Source: Limnohabitans sp. B9-3
GTDB lineage: Bacteria; Pseudomonadota; Gammaproteobacteria; Burkholderiales; Burkholderiaceae_C
Length of the DNA stretch: 64,000 nt
Assembly (NCBI RefSeq): GCF_002778325.1
Contig: NZ_NESI01000002.1
Span: 310,001-374,000, forward strand
Reading direction: 5' to 3'
The notes under the pieces are model-generated. The model saw only the letters and a list, made by a program, of their open reading frames with translations. It searched no databases and was not told the origin of the DNA. The translations under genes were made by a program, and so were the position numbers. Positions 51,077 through 60,480 of this stretch are shown piece after piece (the stretch's first letter is position 1; each line of letters begins with the position of its first letter).

Positions 51077-54000
51077 TCAAACAGGGGGTTTGCCTGCCTC
51101 GGTAATTTCTAGTGCTGCATTCAGGGCCAACAACAACTCATCGACCTGGATGGGTTTGGTGAGGTAACGCAGAAAGCCTGCTTTGAGGCCTCTTTTGACA
51201 TCGCTTTCCATGGCATTGGCACTGAGGGCCAGCACGGGTATGTGGGCCGTCAGCGCATCTTCGCGCAGCATCTTCAAGACCTCATAACCATTGATGCCTG
51301 GCAGGTTGATGTCCAGCAAAATCACGTCAGGTAAATCAGAGCGGGCAATATCAAAGCCCGAAAGCCCGTTGTTGCTGATCCGCAGATCGAACTCGGGTTG
51401 GCGTCCGATGATCTCTTGCATCAGCTGCATATTGGCAGGGTTGTCTTCCACATACAGCAGGGTGTGCGCTCGGTTTGCCCGTTGGACGACCGGCAAGTTC
51501 AAGTCCAGATCGTGGCGTTGTTGAGGCACCTGTGGGCCGTCTACGGTGTCGAGTTCAACCCAGAACACGCTGCCTTCACCCACCTTGCTCTGCACGCCGA
51601 TGGTGCCCCCCATCAGTTCCACCAATTGCTTGGCCACCATCAGGCCAATGCCTGTGCCCTCCACACCACTGGACTCCTGCCCCAGCCTGTTGAAGGCTTG
51701 GAACAATTGCGCTTGCTGGTCCAAGCTCAAACCCATCCCGTTGTCCTGAATACTGACGCGCACACGGTCATTTACCAGTAACGTGCAAAGCACGTTCACC
51801 GAGCCCTGCGGCCTGTTGTATTTGATGGCATTGGTCAGTAAGTTGATCAACACCTGCTTCAGGCGAGTGCTGTCTGCATGCACAAACAGCGCTATATCGA
51901 TCGATGGCACATGGATGGCAATGCCCAGTTGTTGCGCCTGCGTTTCAAGCATGCCCAGACATTCGCCCACCATTTTTCCCAAGTTCACCGGCTCCATGGA
52001 ATAGGTCACCTGTCGCGATTCAATTTTGGTCAACTCCAAAATTTCGTTGATCAGGTTGAGCAGGTGCCAACCGGCGCGAATGATTTGTGAAATACGTCTT
52101 TGTTGTTGGTCTGTGGGTGCGGGGGACTCCGACGCCATCAACTGAGCGAAGCCTAAAATTGCATTGAGCGGACTGCGCAACTCATGGCTCATGCTCGAGA
52201 GAAAGTCAGACTTGGCTGAGTTGGCCTTGTCTGCCAGCGTGCGGGCTGCCTCTAGCTCCAAGTTTTTGTCTTCCAGCACCCCGTCAAGGCGCTTGCGCTC
52301 GTTGACATCACGCGCCGCGGCGAACACCCCTTGCAGGTTACGGTTGCGGTCATAAAAAGTGGTGGCGTTGAAGGAGACCACCGTTTCCAGACCTTCCAAG
52401 GTGCGCGCGGTCAACTCATAGTTGATGACCTTTTTTTCATTCAACACCAGGTCGATCGCAGCTTTGGCGTGCTCGGGGTCTGTGAAGTATTTTTTGAACG
52501 GTGCGCCAATCAGCTCATCTCGTGTGCAGGAGGTGAGCAACTCCATTTGTTTGTTGACGTCGGTGATGATGCCGGACGGATCGGTGGTGATGAGCGCATC
52601 GATATTCGCCTCAATCAGCGAGCGCGTGTAAAACTGTTGGTCGCGCAAACGCTGGTCTAGTTTCTTGCGCTCTTCTTCAATCTGCCGCCTGACCGTGTTG
52701 TCGGTTCCGATCAGCAGGTAGCCGATGATGGTGTCGTGCGCATCACGCAAGGCGGTGACAGAGAACAGTGCTGGAAAGCGGCTGTGGTCCTTGCGGATGT
52801 AAGTCAACTCGTAGATATCTTCAATGTCCCGCGAGGCCTTGAACACCAGCGCCTCAAACCCGGGTTTGATGGGGGTCTTCTGTTCTAGGCTGAGGCTTTT
52901 GGCACGGGCAATGAGCTCTGCGGCGTCTGAAATGTCTGCCGGGGTGATCTTGTTGATCACCTCTAGTGCGGTGTAGCCCAGCATGCGTTCGGCGCCCACA
53001 TTGAAAATCTGAATCACCCCTTGGGCATCGGTTGCAATGCTGGAGAAGTTGGCACTTTCAAAGATTGCCTTTTGCAGGGCACTCCCCTTGAGCACCGCTT
53101 CTTCAGCTTGTTTGCGTTCGGTGCGGTCACGAAGAACGCCGGTGTAATGCCGTTCGTTACCCAGCCACATTTCATTGAGCGTGATTTCCAAGCTGAATTG
53201 ACTGCCATCTTTGCGATGTCCTTGCACCTCGGAGACCGAAATCGCAGCAGATGCGTGCGCCAAGGGGGACAACGTGGGAATCAAAAGTCGGATGTCCTGA
53301 CCCACGATCTCTGACCCTGCGTAGCCAAACATCTTTGTCATCGCTGGATTGACGGTCTCGACCAAAAAGTCGTTGCCGTGAAGGGTGAGTACGCCGTCTG
53401 CCACGCTGTTGAGGATGGTCTGCATCAGCACCGCATTGCTACGGGCACTTTCTTGCGACGCATACGCTTGTGTCACATTTCGAAACACCAGCACCGCGCC
53501 AATGACTTGACCGTCTCGCGTCAGGATGGGTGCACAGCTGTCCGCAATATCGTATTCACTGCCGTCCCTTGACAGCAGCATGGTTTGGTTGGCCAGGGCC
53601 TGACCCGACCCGTTTTGCAGAGCGGCCATGACCGGATTGGGAACTCCTTCGCGGGTGCTTTTGTTGACGATTCGCAACACGTCGTCGATGCGGCGGCCAC
53701 GCGCTTGCTCTAGCGTCAAACCCGTGAGCCTGAGTGCCATGGGGTTGATGCCTGTGACCTGAGCGAGAGCGTTGGTCGTGACCACGCCGTCATCGATGGA
53801 GTTGAGGGTGATGGACAGCAGCTCTTCACTGCGTTGCAAGGCCAAATTAGATGTTTGTAGCTGCGCATTCAGTTGCTGCTGCTGTTCTAAGGATTGGCGC
53901 GTCTTTTGTAACAAGACCGCGTCCTGCCGTTGCAGGCCTTGGCGATACAGGTGGTACGTAAAGCTCAAAGCAGCGATGAAGAACAGCAAACAGGCGCCTA

Positions 54001-54550
54001 GCATCACGTTGAAGAGCCTAAAGAGGGTCGCTTGGTAATCGACCTCATGCTGGGCGAGGGTGACTCTCTCGGCCTGAATCAAGGTTTGCACGCGAGAACG
54101 GATGTCGTCCATCAGTTGCTTGCCTTCACCCCGATTGACAAGCTTCACTGCTTGAGCATCGTTGCGGGCGCGCTTGAGCGCAATGATCTGCGCCATTTGT
54201 GCCATCTTGGTTGTCAGTGGGAGGCGCAGTTCTTGGATGGACGCTCGGCTGGCATCGGTTTGTAAAAGTTGTTCCAAGTACTGCAACCGCGACTGCATGG
54301 TGTCGCGCTCAGCAAAGTAGGGCTGCAAAAATGCCTCATTGCCCGTGATGACAAAACCACGTTCCCCAGTTTCGGCGTCTTTCAACGCTGACAAAAAGTC
54401 CTCTAATAAGTCGATCACCCGCAGGGTGTGCCTTTGCTCACTGTAGGAGGTGGCAATGTGCTGGTAAATTTTCAGACTGGCAACGATGCCCGCGAGCAAG
54501 AACAACACGCTCAGCAGCAGCATGATCCAGATTTTGTGATTGGATTTCAT
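51077..54550 (-). CDS. CHASE3 multi-PAS hybrid sensor histidine kinase
   Basis: 1157 residues from ATG 54550 (MKSNHKIW); the frame also opens at 54718 but the extra residues are low-complexity. A first membrane helix (about 7-29), a CHASE3 periplasmic domain (DLLEDFLSALKDAETGERGFVITGN) and a second helix near 185-205 are followed by about four PAS domains (to about 750), HisKA (SMSHELRSPLNAIL, H789), HATPase (NLLTNAIKY, GTGIGLMV) and a C-terminal receiver (D1080 in LLDINLPG). No separate output regulator adjoins except the Crp and REC-PAS genes. Confidence 0.92.
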   Translation of the reverse strand: MKSNHKIWIMLLLSVLFLLAGIVASLKIYQHIATSYSEQRHTLRVIDLLEDFLSALKDAETGERGFVITGNEAFLQPYFAERDTMQSRLQYLEQLLQTDASRASIQELRLPLTTKMAQMAQIIALKRARNDAQAVKLVNRGEGKQLMDDIRSRVQTLIQAERVTLAQHEVDYQATLFRLFNVMLGACLLFFIAALSFTYHLYRQGLQRQDAVLLQKTRQSLEQQQQLNAQLQTSNLALQRSEELLSITLNSIDDGVVTTNALAQVTGINPMALRLTGLTLEQARGRRIDDVLRIVNKSTREGVPNPVMAALQNGSGQALANQTMLLSRDGSEYDIADSCAPILTRDGQVIGAVLVFRNVTQAYASQESARSNAVLMQTILNSVADGVLTLHGNDFLVETVNPAMTKMFGYAGSEIVGQDIRLLIPTLSPLAHASAAISVSEVQGHRKDGSQFSLEITLNEMWLGNERHYTGVLRDRTERKQAEEAVLKGSALQKAIFESANFSSIATDAQGVIQIFNVGAERMLGYTALEVINKITPADISDAAELIARAKSLSLEQKTPIKPGFEALVFKASRDIEDIYELTYIRKDHSRFPALFSVTALRDAHDTIIGYLLIGTDNTVRRQIEEERKKLDQRLRDQQFYTRSLIEANIDALITTDPSGIITDVNKQMELLTSCTRDELIGAPFKKYFTDPEHAKAAIDLVLNEKKVINYELTARTLEGLETVVSFNATTFYDRNRNLQGVFAAARDVNERKRLDGVLEDKNLELEAARTLADKANSAKSDFLSSMSHELRSPLNAILGFAQLMASESPAPTDQQQRRISQIIRAGWHLLNLINEILELTKIESRQVTYSMEPVNLGKMVGECLGMLETQAQQLGIAIHVPSIDIALFVHADSTRLKQVLINLLTNAIKYNRPQGSVNVLCTLLVNDRVRVSIQDNGMGLSLDQQAQLFQAFNRLGQESSGVEGTGIGLMVAKQLVELMGGTIGVQSKVGEGSVFWVELDTVDGPQVPQQRHDLDLNLPVVQRANRAHTLLYVEDNPANMQLMQEIIGRQPEFDLRISNNGLSGFDIARSDLPDVILLDINLPGINGYEVLKMLREDALTAHIPVLALSANAMESDVKRGLKAGFLRYLTKPIQVDELLLALNAALEITEAGKPPV

Positions 54551-54841
54551 GCGCTTGCACGCCGGTTTGACGAATGCATCCCATGCGTAATGGCCGGCAC
54601 CGCGAAAACGTTGCCGGCTGGGTAGCCATTTTTTGGGGTCACTGCTGCTTTCTGAGGTGCGCGACCTGCGCTGAGGTGCATTGCGCGGCCGGTGGTGCAA
54701 GTTGCACCGTTGCAGCAAGTCCCATCATCACATAAGTTTGAGGTTAAAACTTATCAATTTTGATGGGGCTTAGGGTGGCGACACTACGTTGCCAAACAAG
54801 CCATTGGCTGTCCATGTTGAAAATTTAGCGCTTTTGGCAGC

Positions 54842-56098
54842 TTACTCGTCCGTCACATTGCACTCGCGGCGTAGCAGCGACAGGGCATCGTGCAGTTTGT
54901 AATCGTGGTCGCTCTCTAACGTGGCTTGCGCCTCTTCGACGAAGGCTTGCCACACGCGCACGTAGTCGCCTTGGTGCTCGATGGGGGCATTGTCCAAAAT
55001 GAACTGCTTCGCCAACTCGGGATCAAAGCCAGATTTGCGAATTTTACGAATCAGCGCGGTGGCTGATTTTTCGGTGAGCAATGTTTTGCCAGCGCTGACT
55101 TTGCCGCCTGCGGCGATGCCCAAAAAAAGCGTGAGTAAAGAACTGTCGTCGCTGTGGCCACCGGTGGCTTTGAGCCACGCTGCAGAGGTCTCGCGGTCGA
55201 AGTGGTCAACTTCCGCCAAACCGTCTTCCACCCAAAAATAGCGGCCTACAAACGCAGGGGTTTGGTTGAAGAGCCTTTGGGGGGTGAGCTTGGCGTCCAA
55301 GATTTTGGGCAAATCGGCTTCCACGCTGTCGCGCACCGCCTCAACCACGGCTTTGAACTCAGCTGGCAACTTTTTGGGCAACGTCAGCACGATGTTTTTG
55401 CTGGTCTGCGGCGTGCGCAACTTGGCCACCATTTTCTGAAACGTCACCCAATCGGGCATTAGGGTTTGGCGGGTGGCTGCTGCCAGCAAGGCAGTGCGAA
55501 TGACGGCTTCGGCGTCGCAACCGGCTTCTTCCAAATCGTCCACATGCAGGCCCAAGGCATCGGCCAGCCAAATGGCGGCCTGCATGACGAGCGCCACTTG
55601 GTGACGTTTGACAAATTCGGTTTGGTAATCGGTGAAGCTGCACAGCGACCACTTGGCCAATAGCGGGATGTGTTTGTCGTTGAACCCGCCATGCTCGTTC
55701 ATGCCGAAGTGCGTGTTTTGCGGCATCACAATCAGCGCTTTAAGCAAGTCGGAGGCCGCTTTGGAGCGCGACATGAACGAATGGTCACGCAGCAACTCGG
55801 CGGCTTGGCGCAAGTCGCCCGCGCTGGTGATCTCTAAGTTCAGGCTTACCAAATTGACGATGCGGTCTTTGGCTTTTTCCAATTCAGGCCGCAAAAACTC
55901 GCTGCCAAAGTAACGCGCAATTTGCACCATGCCCTTGGGCGCATCGGTGGCGATGGCCTCGAGTTTGGCGCTGTCCAACAGGCCGTGCTGAATGCCGTAG
56001 CGCAGGGCTTTTTCAAAAAACGGACGCTGTTCGTACACCGACACGCCGCCAGCAGACGGCGAGCCAACAGAAGCTGTGCTTTGGATGGCGTCTGACAT
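54842..56098 (-). CDS. Hypothetical protein, J-domain operon component
   Basis: 418 residues from ATG 56098 (MSDAIQST); the same frame continues upstream over the neighbouring gene as a shadow. Mostly helical and soluble with no signal peptide or membrane segment. Recognisable words are FFEKALRYGIQHGLLDSAKLEAI, FGSEFLRPELEKAKDRIVNLVSL and HGGFNDKHIPLLAKW, but no known family. Starts 4 bp after the stop of the 247-residue gene. Last of five minus-strand genes that begin with GNAT and J-domain proteins. Confidence 0.75.
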   Translation of the reverse strand: MSDAIQSTASVGSPSAGGVSVYEQRPFFEKALRYGIQHGLLDSAKLEAIATDAPKGMVQIARYFGSEFLRPELEKAKDRIVNLVSLNLEITSAGDLRQAAELLRDHSFMSRSKAASDLLKALIVMPQNTHFGMNEHGGFNDKHIPLLAKWSLCSFTDYQTEFVKRHQVALVMQAAIWLADALGLHVDDLEEAGCDAEAVIRTALLAAATRQTLMPDWVTFQKMVAKLRTPQTSKNIVLTLPKKLPAEFKAVVEAVRDSVEADLPKILDAKLTPQRLFNQTPAFVGRYFWVEDGLAEVDHFDRETSAAWLKATGGHSDDSSLLTLFLGIAAGGKVSAGKTLLTEKSATALIRKIRKSGFDPELAKQFILDNAPIEHQGDYVRVWQAFVEEAQATLESDHDYKLHDALSLLRRECNVTDE

Positions 56099-56102
56099 GG
56101 GC

Positions 56103-56846
56103 TTAGATGGCGGACTCTTCGTCTGACTCGCGTGCCGCAGGTGTGGCTTTGCCGCGGTCGGTGGCGCTGGTTTCGACGCGGTCGTCGTCCTCTTCCTCGT
56201 TTTCTTCGGACAAACCGGCTTCAAACGCGCGGGCTTTGGCGCGCAGCACCAGCAGCATTTCAATGAACAGATCGGGGATTTTGTGGCGCAGGATCCACGC
56301 CATTTGCATCCAATCTTGGTCGGCCACTTCGTCCTCTTCGACGCGGGGACGCACGTAGGCTGAGCCGCGTAGGGCGTCTTCGCTGAGCATGTCGCCGTCG
56401 TCTTCCATGGTGTCAAAAGTGCCTGTGCGGGCGAAGGCTTCGATGCGGCTCCACTTTTCGGTGAAGTAGTCGGCCAGCGCCTCGGCGCCGCCTTCGAGGT
56501 CGCCAATGGCGTTCAAGAACTCGATGGTGTCGGCATCGTCACGGAAGATGATGGAGTTCATCATGCCGCGCAGGTGGGTGCGGGTGAGGTCTTTGTATTG
56601 TTTTTCGATCACCACCGCGCGAGCAAATTGCTCGGGGCTGACCAACAGGTTGATGACCGACTCTTTGGAGGTGTCGTATTCGCGAATGACGGCCAAGATG
56701 TCTTTGGGCGGCATTTGCTCGAGCACCACCATGAGGGCTTGGTCACCCTCGGCATCGGCCAACTCCACCAAGGCAGCCTCGGCTGCAGCGATGTCGCCTG
56801 AGGCAATCAGGCTTTGGGTTTTGGCAATGAGGGTGAGGGCGTTCAT
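56103..56846 (-). CDS. Hypothetical acidic protein, J-domain operon component
   Basis: 247 residues, soluble. The N-terminus (LIAKTQSLIASGDIAAAEAALVELADAEGDQAL) looks like a helical-repeat hairpin; then NLLVSPEQFARAVVIEKQYKD and DWMQMAWILRHKIPDLFIEML. The last 40 residues are strongly acidic (EENEEEDDDRVE) and probably disordered. No family recognised. 51 bp downstream of the 183-residue gene. Retained as real for its codon use and tight spacing. Confidence 0.75.
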   Translation of the reverse strand: MNALTLIAKTQSLIASGDIAAAEAALVELADAEGDQALMVVLEQMPPKDILAVIREYDTSKESVINLLVSPEQFARAVVIEKQYKDLTRTHLRGMMNSIIFRDDADTIEFLNAIGDLEGGAEALADYFTEKWSRIEAFARTGTFDTMEDDGDMLSEDALRGSAYVRPRVEEDEVADQDWMQMAWILRHKIPDLFIEMLLVLRAKARAFEAGLSEENEEEDDDRVETSATDRGKATPAARESDEESAI

Positions 56847-56897
56847 GGTGTGGTTCTCGGTGAAGCTGCTTGATCTTGGCTGATTGATTTGAGTTAA

Positions 56898-57449
56898 TTA
56901 TTCTTTGCTGTCGAAGCCTTGTTCGACCATCCAAGCGTTGCCGGCTTCTTCGCGGGCGCGGGCTTCTTTTTCTTCTTCGTCGAGGTCACCGTCTAGGTCG
57001 GCGTTGTCACCTTCCTCGCGGTCTTCATCGTCTTCTTCGGCTTGTGGAATAGCTTTGCCCAACGGACGGTTGTGCATGTACTCCAAGCCTGCGGCCACGC
57101 TCATGAACCACTCGCCCATGGGCTCTTTCAAAATCTCGGCAGCGATGGGCTGGGCCCAAGGTTCCAGTTTGATCGCTTCAGACAACGCGTCCCATGACAA
57201 CAACTCGTCGGAATCTTGTGTCAAAAAGTGGTCCATCAGTTTGGGCTGCGTGAAGTGAAACGCTTGGTGTAACACCACGGCCACCATTTCGGGGCTCAGC
57301 TCGATCATCTTGACCAAAAAGCCCAGTTCCTTGCGCTTCTCGTTGAGGCGCCGGCGTAGCACGTCTTTGCCTTCGGAGTCGGAGGTCAGGTCGTCGAGCT
57401 CGGCTTGGTAGGCGGAACGCAGTTCTTGGAAGAAGGGGGAAATGCTCAT
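56898..57449 (-). CDS. Hypothetical acidic protein, J-domain operon component
   Basis: 183 residues. The N-terminal 130 residues are helical (FFQELRSAYQAELDDL, LRRRLNEKRKELGFLVKMIEL, HFTQPKLMDHFLTQDSDELLSW), followed by a very acidic stretch (AEEDDEDREEGDNADLDGDLDEEEKE). No known domain. Lies between the J-domain gene and the 247-residue gene, 57 bp after the former. The acidic tails of two adjacent proteins suggest partners in one complex (inference). Confidence 0.72.
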   Translation of the reverse strand: MSISPFFQELRSAYQAELDDLTSDSEGKDVLRRRLNEKRKELGFLVKMIELSPEMVAVVLHQAFHFTQPKLMDHFLTQDSDELLSWDALSEAIKLEPWAQPIAAEILKEPMGEWFMSVAAGLEYMHNRPLGKAIPQAEEDDEDREEGDNADLDGDLDEEEKEARAREEAGNAWMVEQGFDSKE

Positions 57450-57506
57450 GGTGGGTCAGTGCTTCAAAGAGGGCGGGTGAACGAAGTCGGGGCTAAATTG
57501 GGGCAA

Positions 57507-57800
57507 TTACCGTGGTCGCAAAGCCTGAAAGTAGTGATGCCAAATTTCGCGTGCCGTGTCTGCGGGGTCGTCGAGCAAGCTGCGCCGGCGGTTGTCGTCA
57601 TAGGCTTGGCGCTTATCGGGGTCTGACAGCACATCGTAGGCTTCTTGCGCCGCCCGAAAACGCGCGGGCGCGTCTTCGTCCAAGTTGCGGTCGGGGTGAA
57701 ACTGCGAGGCTTTTTGACGGAACGCCTTTTTGATGTCCGCCAACGTGGCGTCGCTTTTGAGCCCGAGGGCTGCGTAGTGCTCAGAGGTGGGCTCAGACAT
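57507..57800 (-). CDS. Stand-alone J-domain (DnaJ-like) protein
   Basis: 97 residues, almost entirely one J domain: EHYAALGL, helix II DIKKAFRQKASQFHPD with the HPD triad at 35-37, and helix III/IV ARFRAAQEAYDVLSDPDKRQAYD. No G/F, zinc or C-terminal client domain, so it would recruit a DnaK to a partner protein; the three unrecognised proteins encoded downstream are the likely partners. 39 bp after the GNAT gene. Confidence 0.88.
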   Translation of the reverse strand: MSEPTSEHYAALGLKSDATLADIKKAFRQKASQFHPDRNLDEDAPARFRAAQEAYDVLSDPDKRQAYDDNRRRSLLDDPADTAREIWHHYFQALRPR

Positions 57801-57839
57801 AGGCGTTAACAGGGTGTTCGACTTCTTAAATTGCAGCGT

Positions 57840-58364
57840 TTAAAGCGGCTGCTTCAGGCGAATCTCTTCGACCTTCACCGGGCCCATGGGCACGGTTTTG
57901 GCGCTGGACATTTCGCGCTTGAAGCCTGCCAGTTCATGAAAACGCATGGCGCGGTCGTTGGCAATAGGCACCCAAATCGACACATGGGTGCAGCCTTCTT
58001 CTTGCAAGCCTTCGCGGGCGGCGTCCCACAGGGCCAAGCCCACGCCTTGCGACCAGTACTCGGCGGCGGCGTAAATGTCCCAAATTTCGCCCATAGTGTT
58101 GGGCGTGCCTTTGTCGCGTGAGCGGTCGTAGCCCACAAAGCCGACGATCTTGTCGCCGTCCACGGCCACTTGCACTTGGGGTTCAGCGAACTCAATGGCG
58201 TCGCGCCAGTACTCGGCATCTTTGGCTTGGGGCACAGGCGGCACGGCCGAGCCGGTGCGCATGGACTTGAAGGCTTCTTTGGCCGTGGCGGCGTAAAGCG
58301 CGGCGATTTGTGCGGCGTCGCGTTGGGTGGCGTGGCGAACTTGTAGAGAGGTCAGGCTGGACAT
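57840..58364 (-). CDS. GNAT-family N-acetyltransferase
   Basis: 174 residues. Acetyl-CoA fold with VRHATQRDAAQIAALY at the start, the beta-hairpin VQVAVDGDKIVGFVGYD, and GEIWDIYAAAEYWSQGVGLALWDAA (motif A region; the loop QGVGLA stands in for QxxGxG/A). Substrate unknown. First gene of the run leading into the J-domain operon; co-transcription is inferred from spacing. Confidence 0.85.
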   Translation of the reverse strand: MSSLTSLQVRHATQRDAAQIAALYAATAKEAFKSMRTGSAVPPVPQAKDAEYWRDAIEFAEPQVQVAVDGDKIVGFVGYDRSRDKGTPNTMGEIWDIYAAAEYWSQGVGLALWDAAREGLQEEGCTHVSIWVPIANDRAMRFHELAGFKREMSSAKTVPMGPVKVEEIRLKQPL

Positions 58365-58514
58365 GAAGGGGTGAGCTGTGCGATGCAGAAATTGAGAAAG
58401 GGGTGGATTGTCTCCGCAAAAGCACGACGCTCGCGTGCGGCGGCGTACGTACAGGCGAATTGGGGCGTCGAGTTCTGTGTAGAGTAGGCCCCTTTCGCCT
58501 TGATTCCAACCCCA

Positions 58515-59504
58515 ATGATCATCCTTGCCCCCATGGAGGGCCTCCTCGACTTTGTGCTGCGCGACGTGTTGACCCGCATTGGCGGGGTAGACCGCTGCGT
58601 GTCCGAGTTCATCCGCGTGACCAACACCTTGCTGCCCGAGCGTACGTTTTTGCGCATCGTGCCCGAGCTGTTGAATGGCGGGCTGACCCCCGCTGGCGTG
58701 CCTGTGCGCCCGCAGTTATTGGGGTCTGACCCCCATTGTTTGGCGGACAACGCCGCACGCGTGGCGGGCATGGGCTGCGATGGGGTGGACCTGAACTTTG
58801 GCTGCCCCGCCAAGCAAGTCAACCGCCACGGTGGCGGCTCGGTGTTGCTGCAAGACCCCGAAGTGCTGTACCAAATTGTGCGCACCGTGCGTGCCGCTGT
58901 GCCTGCGCACCAAGTGGTGTCGGCCAAGATGCGCTTGGGCTTCAACGACGACAGCACCGCCGAAGAATGCGCTTTGGCACTTGAGGCGGGCGGGGCGAGT
59001 GAGATCGTGGTGCATGCCCGCACCAAGGCCGATGCCTACCGCCCACCGGCTTACTGGCACCGCATTGCCGACATCAAAGCCAAGGTCAAAACGCCGTTGG
59101 TGGCCAACGGCGAAATTTGGAATGTGCAAGACGCCTTGAACGCCCGCGCCGAATCGGGCTGCTTTGACTTGATGTTGGGCCGTGGCATCGTCACCAATCC
59201 CGGCCTCGGCTGGGCCATCCAAGCCCACGACGCCGCTGTGCAAGGTTTGCCCGCGCCTGCCGCCGAGGTTCGCTGGCAAGATCTACCGCCACACTTGCAC
59301 ACGTTTTGGCAAATCGTGACCGGCCATGTCAGCGAGCGTCACCAAGCTGGCCGCTTGAAACAGTGGCTCAACTTTTTGCGCAAGTATTACCCCGAGGCCG
59401 AGGCCGCGTACATGCATGTGCGCACCTTGACCCGCCCCCAAGACATTCAGGCGTGGATCGATGCCAGCCGTCTTAACCACGAACACGTCACCGAATCCGC
59501 ATGA
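58515..59504 (+). CDS. dusC: tRNA-dihydrouridine(16) synthase DusC
   Basis: 329 residues from ATG 58515 (MIILAPMEGLLDF); a TTG 15 bp upstream is also possible. Dus motifs: N-terminal APMEG for FMN, catalytic Cys97 in LNFGCPAKQVNRHGGGS, MRLGF, IVVHARTKADAY. RPQLLGSDPHCLADNA and DPEVLYQIV support the DusC branch. Reduces uridine at tRNA position 16 with NADPH. Overlaps the next gene by ATGA. Confidence 0.88.
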   Translation: MIILAPMEGLLDFVLRDVLTRIGGVDRCVSEFIRVTNTLLPERTFLRIVPELLNGGLTPAGVPVRPQLLGSDPHCLADNAARVAGMGCDGVDLNFGCPAKQVNRHGGGSVLLQDPEVLYQIVRTVRAAVPAHQVVSAKMRLGFNDDSTAEECALALEAGGASEIVVHARTKADAYRPPAYWHRIADIKAKVKTPLVANGEIWNVQDALNARAESGCFDLMLGRGIVTNPGLGWAIQAHDAAVQGLPAPAAEVRWQDLPPHLHTFWQIVTGHVSERHQAGRLKQWLNFLRKYYPEAEAAYMHVRTLTRPQDIQAWIDASRLNHEHVTESA

Positions 59505-60013
59505 ACGACAACCACACCCCTGACCAAAGCCAAGACGACATCCAAGACAGCGGCTTCGCGCAAGAACCCCGCCTTTGGCAAAACGAAACGTGGACCGCCA
59601 AGGTCATCAAAAACGACGATGACGACGGCTGGGCCGTGGCCATGTTCAAAGACGGCGAATCCGAAGCCGCCCTGATTGGCCCGTGGACCATGGGCCGCGA
59701 CAAAAAGAACCCCAAACCGCTGGACGGCAACGCCTTCATCACCTTGGTCAAAACCGCCAGCGAGTTTGTGCGCCGCAGCGAGCAGCAGTTACATGCCACC
59801 TTGCACCAGTCGGTCACGGTCAATGGTGAGGCGGGCCGCATCACGGTGCTGTTAGATATCGTGCCTGATGACGACAACCCTTACGCCACGTTAAGCGCCC
59901 AAGATGAAGGCGGCGACACACTGGCTGAGGTGCGAGTGGCCGCTGGTTTTAAGCTGAACCGCAACACTGCGCAGGCTTGGGTGGATGCGAGGTATGAGAA
60001 GCCGAAGGGTTAG
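59501..60013 (+). CDS. Hypothetical protein coupled to dusC
   Basis: 170 residues, soluble and acidic at the N-terminus. Beta-rich by eye (WTAKVIKNDDDDGWAVAMFKDGE, RITVLLDIVPDDDNPYATLSA). No family recognised, no signal peptide. Coupled to dusC by ATGA (59501-59504). Downstream 234 bp (60014-60247) hold the toxin-antitoxin promoter. Confidence 0.75.
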   Translation: MNDNHTPDQSQDDIQDSGFAQEPRLWQNETWTAKVIKNDDDDGWAVAMFKDGESEAALIGPWTMGRDKKNPKPLDGNAFITLVKTASEFVRRSEQQLHATLHQSVTVNGEAGRITVLLDIVPDDDNPYATLSAQDEGGDTLAEVRVAAGFKLNRNTAQAWVDARYEKPKG

Positions 60014-60207
60014 GGGCTAAAAATTAGCCGCATCAAACGTGTTGAAGGTTGAAGTTTGACCTTGCGTAACCCTTAGTTGAGCGAATGACGCTGCAGATTC
60101 GCAATACTGGCGCAATACGAAGGAAAGTGAATCAGTTCCATTTGGGATAGAACCACGCACAAACGTGCGCACGCTCAATTTCAAATGCTGGTCATGAAGT
60201 TATTAGG

Positions 60208-60232
60208 ATGTATATACTTCACGTTGATACAT
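60208..60232. promoter_or_regulatory. Inverted repeat in the vapBC promoter
   Basis: ATGTAT (60208-60213) and ATACAT (60227-60232) are perfect inverted arms with a 13-base centre, overlapping a TATACT -10-like hexamer (60213-60218) and ending 15 bp ahead of the antitoxin ATG. VapB antitoxins autorepress through such repeats. Confidence 0.5.
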
Positions 60233-60247
60233 TTTTTAGGAGCCGCC

Positions 60248-60478
60248 ATGACTTACGCCCGCATATTTCAGTCTGGGAACAGCCAAGCTGTGAGGTTACC
60301 CAAAGAGTTTCGATTTAACACAGATCAAGTTGAGATTTTTCGGCAGGGTAATGACATCGTGCTGCGTCAGATACCGGCCAATGCAGCTGCTGTGTTTGAT
60401 TTGCTAACCAGCCTGCCTGTTGACTTCATGGCAGATGGCCGTGAGGACCTGCCCCCTCAAGAGCGCGAGGCTTTTTAA
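60248..60478 (+). CDS. vapB: VapB-type antitoxin (AbrB/MazE fold)
   Basis: 76 residues from ATG 60248, preceded by TAGGAG; a frame start at 60185 is upstream of the promoter-like repeat and unlikely. N-terminal swapped-hairpin DNA-binding motif ARIFQSGNSQAVRLPKEFRF is diagnostic. The C-terminal half would bind and neutralise VapC. Stop lies 2 bp before the toxin start. Confidence 0.9.
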   Translation: MTYARIFQSGNSQAVRLPKEFRFNTDQVEIFRQGNDIVLRQIPANAAAVFDLLTSLPVDFMADGREDLPPQEREAF

Positions 60479-60480
60479 GT

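Noticed and set aside
54842..56506. Extended 554-codon reading of the J-operon gene
   Set aside because: The upstream part overlies the 247-residue gene in another frame and reads as Lys/Pro/Thr-rich noise; ATG 56098 fits the gene spacing.
60185..60247. Longer VapB with 21 extra residues
   Set aside because: The extra codons overlie the promoter-like repeat and a good ribosome site sits ahead of ATG 60248.
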